From: Jaenimonas drosophilae
Lineage: Eukaryota; Euglenozoa; Kinetoplastea; Trypanosomatida; Trypanosomatidae
Assembly: GCA_030849065.1 (NCBI GenBank)
Contig: JASAON010001443.1
Span: forward strand, 1-28,532
Length of the DNA stretch: 28,532 nt
Direction of reading: 5' to 3'
Every line of letters starts with the position of its first letter. Position 1 is the stretch's first letter. Below, one piece after another: positions 8,220-18,300 of the stretch. The notes beneath the pieces are model-generated. The model had not been told where the DNA came from. It ran no database searches and saw only the letters and a list, made by a program, of their open reading frames with translations. A program made the translations under genes and the position numbers.

Positions 8220-11200
8220 ATGTTCTGTGCATCGCCACAACGTGGAAGAGAGCCTGCCCCTCTCCGTTGTCATCCAACTTCCCCCCTTTCTTCCGCCAAC
8301 GGCACGGCAGCCGAAGCAGATGGGATCCTCGATGCCTGTGCTTTTGGACTGAGCCCAGCGGAGGTGGATGATATTCTATTTTGGTGCGCCCGTTCGCCAT
8401 CAAAAATTCTTCTTCACAGTGACGAATCGTCATCGGAGGTGCCGCCTGACGAGGGATGGGCAAGCTCCATGTCCACGGCAGACCTCAGCCCTCTCCGCGA
8501 GGCTCTGCAGACGGTCTTGCTTAGCTCTCACCACGTCCTCGGCTCAGGAGCTTCCTCGCCTGCCTCGGCCGCAGCGCAGTCCATGAGCGGCCAAGCTTCC
8601 ACCCTTGGCAGTGGGCCGAGTACGGCTGGCACCACGATGATGGGCTCCACCCGCAAAGCTATTCTTCGCCCACCGTCGCTCTCTTCACCCAACGGATTCA
8701 CGGGCTTGGCCGACCCCATCGATGTCACCAATTCTACGGCCGCAACATTCTTGGAGCATATCCGGCGGTCCGCGCCATATCTACCCGAGGCGCGGGTGCC
8801 TTCCTCTCCCACGGGGTACTCATTTGGCCGTGCGGGAGAAGCCTACAATCCTTGGGACTCACCCGATTCTTCTTGTATCCCATATCTTCGACTTAACCAG
8901 ACATGGTCAGTGCTCAGTGTGGTGCCACCGCCCAGATCGTTTGTGGGGTGGAGCAGCAGCAACAGACGCAGACCGCCAGTGTCTCGCTTGGTATCAGACC
9001 GCCTGGATGCCATCTTCCCCGCATGGCACGCCTTGACGCGCTGGTCCACGGTGGCCACCAGCGCCTGTGCGAAGATGCCCGCCCAAGGAAGTCCTTCGTC
9101 TGCTACCTCACGTACCCTGAGTGACCGCTGCACCCCGTGGCAGTCGTTTGGAGTGTTCCCCAGGCACCTTGGAGTGGGTTCGGCCATGGTCACTGCCTCG
9201 CAATGGTACCAACATGTGCACCAGGAGGTGGGTAGCGGTGGACCCTTGACCTCCGTCGACGCCAGCATGGAAACGCAACGCGATGCCACGTGTGGTAGAG
9301 ATGGCAGCTCCTCCACTGTATTTTGGAAGGTGCGAGCCGAAGTGCATGTTGGGCTCAGCCAAGGATCTCAGCTCGGGACTTGTGCTGGCAGCACGGAGGA
9401 CGGCAGCCCGCTGCAGCGCCATGTTCGTCTATTCGACGCTATTCGTCACTTTGAGGAGAGTGGTACCATGCACGAGAGAGTAGTCTGGTGCCTCCTGAAT
9501 GATGGGCTAGTGCGCTTGCTGACCTCCAGCCCTGTGCTCGATTCGGTTCCTACATGCCCCCCGCACGAGGATGAGGCTGCCAACGCGACACCGACCTCAC
9601 CCCCAATGTACTTCACTGCCAAGTGGCCGCGGTCAGATGATGCCGAGGACAAAAATGTCCTCCACAATCACAGAGAACATGCGCTCTGTGAACCGGTTGG
9701 GCTCTATGTGGAGACGCACCCGTCTACCAATGGGGACACCGGCCTCCAACTACGACTCACCGTGGTGGCGCAGACACGCCATCGTGCGGTTGATGGGCGC
9801 AGAGGAATGTCGGCTGCGGATGACCGAACGGAGTCACAGGCTACCATCGTGGAAGCGGCTGAGGATGACGAAGCTGCCATTGCCCACGCCGCGCTCAGCA
9901 TGGTCTTCCCACAAGAGTTCATCTTTTCTACCCATACCACCGCTGTGGCGGTGTGCCCCGTCACAAGCGGCTGGGGTCCGGGAAGCCCGGGCCCAGGACA
10001 TGGCTGGATTCCTGTATCGGTGGCCTCTGCACGTACAGGTCGATGCATGCGCTACGAGCCGCCTTCGGGAATCTCCCATCAAGGGACGTCCATCTCACGC
10101 GAGGATGTCGATCTGCCGGAGTCAGGCACCGATGATGATGAGGTGGAGGTTGATGTGGATGAGCTCCACGCGGCACTAACATCGGCGGTGATGGATCTCA
10201 TGGCGGAGCTGGAGTCACTCAAGAGTTTCGCTCTGCTCGTTCAGGGTTCCTTTTACGGTACATCGGTAGAGCCTCCACTTCCACCTGCCTCTGATGGCGG
10301 GGAGGTGGAGCCTGCGGAGTATCTCTCCTTTGTTAGCGCGACGGAGTTGGCATCGCTGCTGCAGTGTCGGCTGGGCGTCTCCTCACTTCGAGGTTGGCCC
10401 TTTCTCCGTGCCCACTACGACCTTCTTCGCCATGAGGACACCCTCCGGCTTGTGGGGCATGAGTCCTCAACGTTGCCAACTCCAGGCGCAGTTCACTCCG
10501 AGGCCACCCTCCTCGCCGCGCGCATTGGTCTTTCTGACGGCCTTGTGCGTGCCCAACGACAGGTGCATGAGGTACACGCTCAGGTGGATCAGTGGATCCA
10601 ACAACAGGTACTGCAGCCGTTGCAGACCCATGAGAACTACCTGAAACGTCGTGCCAATGGCGCACGCAAGATGTGTGCTACCAGCGCTCCCTTTTACGGT
10701 CTTCCTACACTGCGACTGGCACTTCAGTGCTGTACCAACCTGCAAGCTCAGCGCATTGGGGTCCGCGGGGGCACCAAAGCTTCCAAGGCTCTTCACGCCA
10801 GTGGACCTATTCGGTTTGTTGGCCCACAAGCGCGGCAGCAGCAGGCAGACCTTGCAGAGGGGGTGGACCGACTAACCGCACACATGCTGGATCTCTGTCG
10901 CATCGTTCGTGATGAACACCTGCGCATGCGTCAACTTCTCATTGTCTGGAGGACGCTCTTCGCTCCACACCTCGTTGGAGTGCTTCGGGTGATGATGGAG
11001 GAACGGGCGGCCCGCGAGAAGCTGGAGGCCGCCTTTCTGCCCCCATCATCCCATGAACCTAGCACTACCTTAGTTAGGCTCACCGCCACCTCACGTGCTG
11101 CTTCCTCGTCGGAAGGGGACAGCAGCTGTGCTGCCATTGTGGTTGGCCGCCCGTCGAAGCGGCGGCCAAAGGTGCGCCACGGCCCGCAGCGTCCAGAGGA

Positions 11201-11327
11201 TGTGCCTTTCCTCGTTTATCGAACAAAAGTGGGACTGACGCTCTGCGCTCTTGCGTTCGTCCTGAGTAGTGTGCTGATCCTTCTCCTCACCGGCTCATCT
11301 GCCGATGCTCCGCAGGGATGGGCTTAG
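8220..11327 (+). CDS. large tail-anchored protein of unknown function
   Basis: A 1035-residue protein that I do not recognise. The N-terminal 200 residues are Ser/Pro-rich with one ordered acidic patch (about 28-50). The middle (about 200-620) alternates strand-like segments with polar loops. Residues about 635-680 begin with an acidic run (DDDEVEVDVDE) and continue into a helix. Long helices with heptad-like character follow at about 773-815 and 874-940. After a very basic stretch (RPSKRRPKVRHG) comes one hydrophobic segment (about 1004-1024) and an 11-residue tail. This is tail-anchored topology, with nearly the whole protein in the cytosol. There is no signal peptide and no catalytic motif I can identify. 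The ATG at 8220 is the first after either candidate splice site; the frame is open a little further upstream, but only with non-ATG codons. Confidence 0.85.
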   Translation: MFCASPQRGREPAPLRCHPTSPLSSANGTAAEADGILDACAFGLSPAEVDDILFWCARSPSKILLHSDESSSEVPPDEGWASSMSTADLSPLREALQTVLLSSHHVLGSGASSPASAAAQSMSGQASTLGSGPSTAGTTMMGSTRKAILRPPSLSSPNGFTGLADPIDVTNSTAATFLEHIRRSAPYLPEARVPSSPTGYSFGRAGEAYNPWDSPDSSCIPYLRLNQTWSVLSVVPPPRSFVGWSSSNRRRPPVSRLVSDRLDAIFPAWHALTRWSTVATSACAKMPAQGSPSSATSRTLSDRCTPWQSFGVFPRHLGVGSAMVTASQWYQHVHQEVGSGGPLTSVDASMETQRDATCGRDGSSSTVFWKVRAEVHVGLSQGSQLGTCAGSTEDGSPLQRHVRLFDAIRHFEESGTMHERVVWCLLNDGLVRLLTSSPVLDSVPTCPPHEDEAANATPTSPPMYFTAKWPRSDDAEDKNVLHNHREHALCEPVGLYVETHPSTNGDTGLQLRLTVVAQTRHRAVDGRRGMSAADDRTESQATIVEAAEDDEAAIAHAALSMVFPQEFIFSTHTTAVAVCPVTSGWGPGSPGPGHGWIPVSVASARTGRCMRYEPPSGISHQGTSISREDVDLPESGTDDDEVEVDVDELHAALTSAVMDLMAELESLKSFALLVQGSFYGTSVEPPLPPASDGGEVEPAEYLSFVSATELASLLQCRLGVSSLRGWPFLRAHYDLLRHEDTLRLVGHESSTLPTPGAVHSEATLLAARIGLSDGLVRAQRQVHEVHAQVDQWIQQQVLQPLQTHENYLKRRANGARKMCATSAPFYGLPTLRLALQCCTNLQAQRIGVRGGTKASKALHASGPIRFVGPQARQQQADLAEGVDRLTAHMLDLCRIVRDEHLRMRQLLIVWRTLFAPHLVGVLRVMMEERAAREKLEAAFLPPSSHEPSTTLVRLTATSRAASSSEGDSSCAAIVVGRPSKRRPKVRHGPQRPEDVPFLVYRTKVGLTLCALAFVLSSVLILLLTGSSADAPQGWA

Positions 11328-11967
11328 TTTATCGATAGAGGACAGTAGCCAACCCTCTCCCCCCTCTTGATTTTGCGGACGAGAACAAGAACAGGTGCGT
11401 GCGTAAGTTCTGTTCTTCGCCCCATTCTTATCGTTTTCAGAAGTACCCCCCCATCGTTCCATGTGTGTCCGGGTTCTCTGCTAGGTTTGGTTGGCTTGGG
11501 GAGTGATGATGTGGTGATGCAAAATATCTGCTCCATCATCTCTTGCACCACATGTCGCTTTTTCGCGCACATCTGAGGCCGGCATGGCAACAAAACAGCA
11601 GTACCCAGCGGAGCAATCTCCCTCAGTCAACCAACCCAGTCTCGGCACCCTCCAGTCTCATTGTGACCGCGAGTAGACTGTAGACCGCACCTCACTTCTT
11701 CACCATCCACGCGTTCCTTCGAGTCACCCACCCTTTTCTACAGGGAATCAAAATGAGAGGCCGTTGCCGCACAGGCGGAGGCCACTAACCCCACTTTCCA
11801 GCACAAACCCACGTCACCAGGAGGACGAGAGATCAAGGCGTGGTGCCTTTCCTCCGACTTTCATCTGTCTGTGCTCTTGAGCGACGGTTTTTGCTGATAT
11901 AACTTCACTTCCTACTCCTCCCATGGTGGTATCTCCCCAGAAGGGTTAATGCTGCGTCTACAACCCC

Positions 11968-12029
11968 ATTGTTCCTCTCTTCACCTCTTCTTCTTCTTCC
12001 AATCCTTCTACTTATACTCTACTCGCTAG
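11968..12029 (+). promoter_or_regulatory. strong distal spliced-leader acceptor for the giant protein gene
   Basis: About 55 bases of nearly pure C/T, including repeated CTT units, end in AG at 12028-12029. Use of this site gives a 5' UTR of about 301 bases before the ATG at 12331. Confidence 0.6.
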
Positions 12030-12160
12030 GTTGGTCGATACAATACTTCGATTTGGCCGTGGGGGCTACGTTGTCAGTATCCACAACCAACTTGTGCTTC
12101 TGCGCATCATTCGGCGACGTCACTACGGTCCAACGACTCACCGCGCGGAACAACCCAGCT

Positions 12161-12193
12161 CTTAGTGTGTTTTTGTTTTATTTGTTTGTGTAG
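12161..12193 (+). promoter_or_regulatory. proximal spliced-leader acceptor for the giant protein gene
   Basis: A T-rich tract with interspersed G ends in TAG at 12191-12193. Use of this site gives a 5' UTR of about 137 bases before the same start at 12331. Confidence 0.55.
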
Positions 12194-12330
12194 GGTCGTC
12201 TGGGAATCATTGGCCTCCCCCTTCACCTGGTCCGACGCTCTGACGTCGTCTTCACAACGGAACAGTCGAGTGGTATCGTCTGTCGGTGTGGTCCCTTATT
12301 ATACTCACGCGCGTGTAGCTCCTCGTAGTC

Positions 12331-15300
12331 ATGGCACAGGCCGTGCCCTCCGTCGCTGCCCCGCGCTCCCCCTCCCCTTTAGATGGGGGAGTGGACTGCC
12401 TCACCTTCCCTGATGATGGCGATGACGTTGGAGTGTACTCGCACTTTCCCTCCGCCCGTTGTCACGGTGAGCGGGAGGGCTACTCGTCCCGGGGCTGCCA
12501 ACGCTGCGACAAGCACCACCCGTCGCCTCTCAAACAGGACGAGGCTGAGACGGAGCGGGCAGCCGAGCCAGTGACGGCGGAGCCACCCTTCTCACTCTCC
12601 CCGGCTTCACCGTCCACCGTGTACCGTCCTGTGACCATTGATGGACACACAAAGGAGGGCAATGTAGTAGAGTTCTATGCCGCAGCAGTATTCGTCACCA
12701 ATCCGAGCTACTTCGACAACCTGAACTACCGCAATAGTTCCACCCTGCGACCACCCACAGGGAACCAATGGAGCCCCCAGGGCATTCATGCCAAGCGACT
12801 CGGTAGCCCAGCCACCGGGAATCGCACACGCACACAGTCACTGCAGCGCCACGGCAGCCGTCGAGGGCCCTTCAATATTGGTGGCATGGTGAACCAAGCT
12901 TCCCATAGTCGAAATGGGGGTCGTCCGGCCACCCAGCCCGGTTCTCGTGGTGCGAGCCGGGGACACTCTAGTAGTGCTCCACGTGTGACCCCCGTCCAAC
13001 GTGGCATGGCAGTTCTCCAGTACTACACGGCGAAGCAGGAGCTCGACGCCCACCTCCAACTCTCTGACGGGGACGCCAACGACTCGAACCCGACGGAAGA
13101 TGAAGACTTCTATCACGCCCATGGCGATCTCCCGTCCTTTGTCCGTTCCCGCTCGCACCACGGACCACGACTTCAGGTTGCCAGCCCACCCCTGTCGCGG
13201 CCATCGCCACACGACGACTCCACGGCTGCCACGGAGCTGCTGTCCAATACTGGACTCGGTGATACACAGGAATTCAACGTCATGCTAAAGAATGGCTTGG
13301 CCTCCCCGGAACTACCCGGTAGTCGACCTACCCAGTCTAATCTGTTCCGCCTGTCACGACCTCCACCTGTGCCCCAGCAGCAAGTGCATGCCTCCCGTGT
13401 CCCAGGCGCGTCCCCACTAGACACTCGTGCCCTCGGACTCTCCGATAGCCAGATGAGCTCCAGTCTCGAGATGGAGGACACTGGGATCGCGAACGACTCT
13501 CGACTGGAAGTGGTAGATCTCCCTGGAGGTGGGCAGTGGAAGTTGTCTTCGCCCATCTACCACCTTAGCTCGCTACCCCGCCGCCCACTCATTCCCTCTC
13601 CTCCTCAGCAAGGCCTCCAGAAGGGCAGCATGGTGCTGACGGATGGGGAGGGTAGCCCCTATCGACGTCTTTCCCGCTGCACCTTGAAACCGTCCTCTCG
13701 TCACTCTGCCTGTGCTGCTGATTCAGGGGTGCTGCCGCAGTGGCCACCGCTACAGAGCGACGCCCCCGATGGTGCCGCAGCCCGCTTGGAAGCTGTTCTC
13801 TCCCGCGAAGAGAAGGTCTACCTCCTCCGCCGGGAGGTGCGCATGTTCGAGCGGGAATACTGCGTCAATCGTGGCTACCCCATTGCGACGCCCAAGCTAG
13901 ATACGATCATGAGCTCCATCGTCGCAGAGCACTTTGCTGGACGGAAGGAGGAACTAGATGGGGCCATTGGCCGCCCAGGGAAAAAGGAGGAAGAGCATCG
14001 ACCTCTTCTAGACCATGCCATTCGGCAGTGTGTGCAAGAGGCGCAGGAACGGCGTGCCCCAGCCGCCGCCGCTGTCCGTGCCACGGGCTCTCCGGCGGTG
14101 GAGAAGAACTACGCCCTAAGCGGTGCACTGGTGAGCCTCACTGCCCCACCAACGGGCATGACGCAGGGCTCCAGTAGCACCTGTCGCCCCCAAAGTGGCC
14201 GGCTTGGGGCGAAGAGCCGTGACGGAGGACCTGGCGCAGGACGTGCTGGATCGCCGGCTCCTGCCTTGACGGGTCTTGGGCACCTTCGCCCGCGAGAGGT
14301 CATGCGCCTTGTCGAAGAGCAACAAAAGGCTGAAAAGGCACGCCAAGAGGAACAGCGCAAGGCCGACCTCCTCACGGAGCAAATCTATGGGGCACTCGAT
14401 CGCCTACAGGTCGCCCATGCCCTCCCGCGCTCTGCGGCAGCCGCTGCCACAACCTCTGCTCGGAAGGATGGAGACCTGGAGGAGACGGCGCCACCCGCCC
14501 TAGGTGTCACCACACGATCTCTCTCGGCGACCAACGCCCAAGCTTCCACCACGGCAGGTGCTGGTGCTACACTTGCTGGTACCACACGTAGCAGCTCCCC
14601 CAAGACGCAGTCGATGACCCCCACGAGCCCGGTGTCGCCTCAGAAGCACGCGTCTCCCTTCGAGGTTCTTGGCCACGGCCGTCTCGACCTCCACGCCGTG
14701 GGCGGGGTGCCACTGGCCAAGTCCTTCTCCCTGCAGCTCGATGCCACCACCAACGGCCGTCCGTTGTCTCCGAGTCACAAGAGCGTACCCGCGCGGGAGC
14801 TGTCCTCCTCGTCTCAGGAACCTCCGCGCCATCCCAACAACAACCCCGATATCATTTCCCCCGAGGAGAGCTGCCGCCAGCTCCTCTTCTCCTCCCAGCT
14901 CGTGCTGAATTCTCACTCGCTGCCATTTGGCGGGCCCGGACCGCGGGTCGCTGCCGCTGAGACCGCGCGACGCCGCGCTGCCGGGGATGAGTTTGCTCGA
15001 CCAGCCACCAAGGATGCCCCACCGCTTCTCTCAGGCAACACCACAACACTCTTCGCCCCAACCGTCGGCTCGAGCAGCAGTGGCGGGGCTGGCGCACCTG
15101 GACGTATTGGCATCTCGCACTCTCCCAGCGACGCTGCCCTTCCTGTACCCCTCTCCGTCCCTGGCATTTCGCCTTCAGCCGGACTGACCAGCTCGACGGA
15201 GACCCCCATGGCTCAGGCCGGTCTTGATGCAGCCGCCACCTCTGCAGCTCATGCCCGGGCGTCCTTCCCGGACCGTTTGGCCCGTAGTCTTCGACTGCAT

Positions 15301-18300
15301 GAACCCCTTCATCACTGCGTTCGGTGTGCGGCACGTTTGGTCGTCTTCACCCTCATGCGTACGCTGCCAAAGCCCTTGTACGAGGGTGATTCGGTGGACT
15401 TTGATGTCCTCATTCAGGAAGAGGAGCGATGTGCCACGGAGGCGTTGCAGTGGGAGGTGGAGCGACAGGCGGAGCGGTGGGAGGCTGAGCAGCGGCGCCT
15501 TGCCAAGGCTGCGAGGTCGCCAGCAGAGCCTAATCCATCCCCCTTTCCGTCCTCCCCACAAGAAACGTGTTCGCCGCTTGCGAGAGCTGCGACGACCCCA
15601 TCGGTTCGTCCTACCCCGAGCGGCCCGTCGGAGGCGACGTCGCCGTCATGCATGGCGGCGCGGGTAAAAGGCTTCGAGGACCGTGATACGATGAGCGAGA
15701 GTAGCTTGCCTGTGAGCCCAACGGCGGCTGCACTGCGCACCGAGCGAAGCACTTCGGAAGTGGAGGCCTCGGGTCGTGCCTCGTCCGCGGAGCTCCTGCG
15801 TCATGCGCGGGCACACAAGCGGGATGGTGAGCTCACCCCTGATGAGAGCTACGGTGCCTACACGGATTGCTCCGAAACGGAACGGTTGCGACGACGTCTT
15901 CATCGCCCTAACTACCGTGGCTCCCTCCGCAGCATTGGCGACGACGACCTCGCGGGCTCATCAGGTATGAGCTCCAGCCAGATTGCCCTGGAAGCCTTGA
16001 CGAGTAGCCTCACAAAGCAGCCAGCGGAAGCGTCGAGCACCAGTGCCGGCGCCTTCCCCCCCGTTCCCCGTCCCCCCACCTCATCAGTTACGGATATGCC
16101 ATCCAAGGGCTCGGCCAGCCGTGCCGCTCATCGCCCCGTGGTCTCCGTCCTCAAGGCAGCACGCAAGGAAGAGGAGGCAGTGGGTGAGGAGCTCGAACGC
16201 ACATTTGCCGATGCAGCCAATCACTCTATTCCCATCTTCATGATGCGGTCCAATGCGGCAGCCTACACCAGCCTTCTCTCGCTCTTTCAGACAGCACGTG
16301 GCCGCCACGCGCCGATGGGCGCGTTTGGGGCGAATGCTGGGGGTCCACCACAGGGGGATCCGGAGAGCCACGCTCGCGTCCTCCGCCAGGTTGGCGACCT
16401 CCTTCAGCGCTCCCGCGACAGCAACGCCCGGCTCACACAGGAGGAGCGAGATGTCCTGCAGTCGTTCCTGGAAGAAAGCCGCCATGCCACGGAGAACTCC
16501 GCCGTGGCCCCCACAACGGACCTCTTGGCCTCCATCGTGCGGGAAAAGAGCGAGCTACCTCCGCAGACGGATCGCTTTGGCCGCCCAACCTCCCTTGGGG
16601 CACTCCTCACCATGACCCACGGCGGCTTTGGTGTTGCCCCCTTCTCCGGAGACATGTATAACTACTTACTTCAGCACCGTGAGCTGGAGGACTGCCTTCT
16701 TCATGGTGGACCGACGGATGGAGCGCCCATGACCGATTTGGAGCGCCGGGCCGCCGTTGTTCGCCACATCATCGAGCCTGAACCCGCACTCCTTCCTCTC
16801 GTGACGCTCATGAACGTCCTGCGTACCTGCACCAGCAGCAACGTCGTGCTTCCCTACCACCAGGCCGAGCTTCTCCTCGGCCCGATTGAGCTGCGTCTCC
16901 TTCTCGACGTGATGCGCTCCTTCGCCGCGCTCTCCTTTTCACTATCGCAGGAGGAGGACGGCGCAGGGGTGGCTAAAGGCGCTGGCAAAGAGGAGTTCGG
17001 CGCCTTCTTCTACCGCATTCATCGAGAGGAGCTGCTGGAGTGGTCCTGCGTGGTGATTTGCGAGGCGGCCGTGGGCTACGCCATGTCTCTCGCCGGAGAG
17101 GGCGTCGCCGGCTTCCCGCTCGTTTCCTACGCCAGCACGAGCACCTTGACGGAGGAGCAGGTGGATGCTGTGCTGGAGTCGGAGCTGCCAGCCAAGTCGC
17201 TGCCCAACGTGCCCTTCAGCAAGTTTAATCGCCAGGTGGCCTACAGTGTCGTGGAAAAGAACCGTAGTGTGGTGCTCGAGGCACTCGTGCGACTCAAGGG
17301 AGAGTTGTACTACCTCCTCACTGGTGTTGATGAGTGCAGCCGACTGCTGGATATGCATCAACGCTTGCTAGAGCAGGTTCGAGCAAGCTCGTTGAAGGAG
17401 CAGAAGATACGCTCCAGCGCCATGGCCAAGAACCAGACGCAGGCTCGAGTACTAAAGCACAGCGGTGGCGCATGTGCAGGTGGTGGAGGACGCAGCGGAC
17501 GCGCCGGGAGCTCACGTGGAGCCTCCATTCGTCCTGCGCACAAGAGATCCTTCCGTCTGGACCACAGCCACCACACCTCCACCCCACTTACTCATGGTGG
17601 CGTGGGCGATGAACGTACCAACACGAGTGGACCGCAGCGCGGCCGTTGCTCCACGAAAACTTCCCCAACCACGCGGCGGATGACTTCCCGCCTTACCTCG
17701 CATCAGCCATCTCGCCAGGCCTCCGTCCCGCCATCACGACGCGGCAGCGGTCGGCTCCGGTCCGTGGCGGTTCCTGCCTCGGAGACGAGCATGAGCTGCA
17801 CGCCGAGCCATCACCCCGACAGCGCCAACCGCGGAGGTGCGGCGGAGCTCACCTTCGTTGAGCTCATTGACACCGAAGCCACGACGGCGAGCCCCGTCAA
17901 GGCTGTTCCACCAACCGCCTCCACCAATAATTCTCGTGCTGGAGGTAACACGTCGGTTGGGGGTGGGTCCAAGAAGCGTCAACGTGGCCTCGCCTGCAAC
18001 CCGCTGCAGACCGTGTTCCTCTCCTTGCCGGGCAACGTCTCCACGACGAGCCTGCTCGCTCACTCTGCCACCGCCCCGCCACAAGCGGGCTCACTCAGTC
18101 GTCGAGGCAGCCTTCAGACGGACAAACCTGCGGGCACCACGGCTCCTGTGGCGAAGGGCAACGCACCACCCACGGTGGGGGTGCCGCGTGGCGGACATGG
18201 CGGACCGCAGCTGTCCATGGAGGGTACGGCACCGCCTGCCGTGGAGGCCAACTTGCCGGTGCTGGGCTCGGCAGACTTCTCAACCAGCCGCGGTGGTGTT

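Larger units (their letters stand above)
11328..12330. other. intergenic spacer with two strong splice acceptors and an ATG-free leader
   Basis: No gene is supported. A very long pyrimidine tract (11968-12027) ends in AG at 12028-12029, and a second T/G-rich tract ends in AG at 12192-12193. No ATG on the + strand lies between 12029 and 12331. Confidence 0.65.

Noticed and set aside
9571..10179. 202-codon + strand frame inside the tail-anchored protein gene
   Set aside because: It is an alternative frame of a longer, better supported gene and shows no domain.
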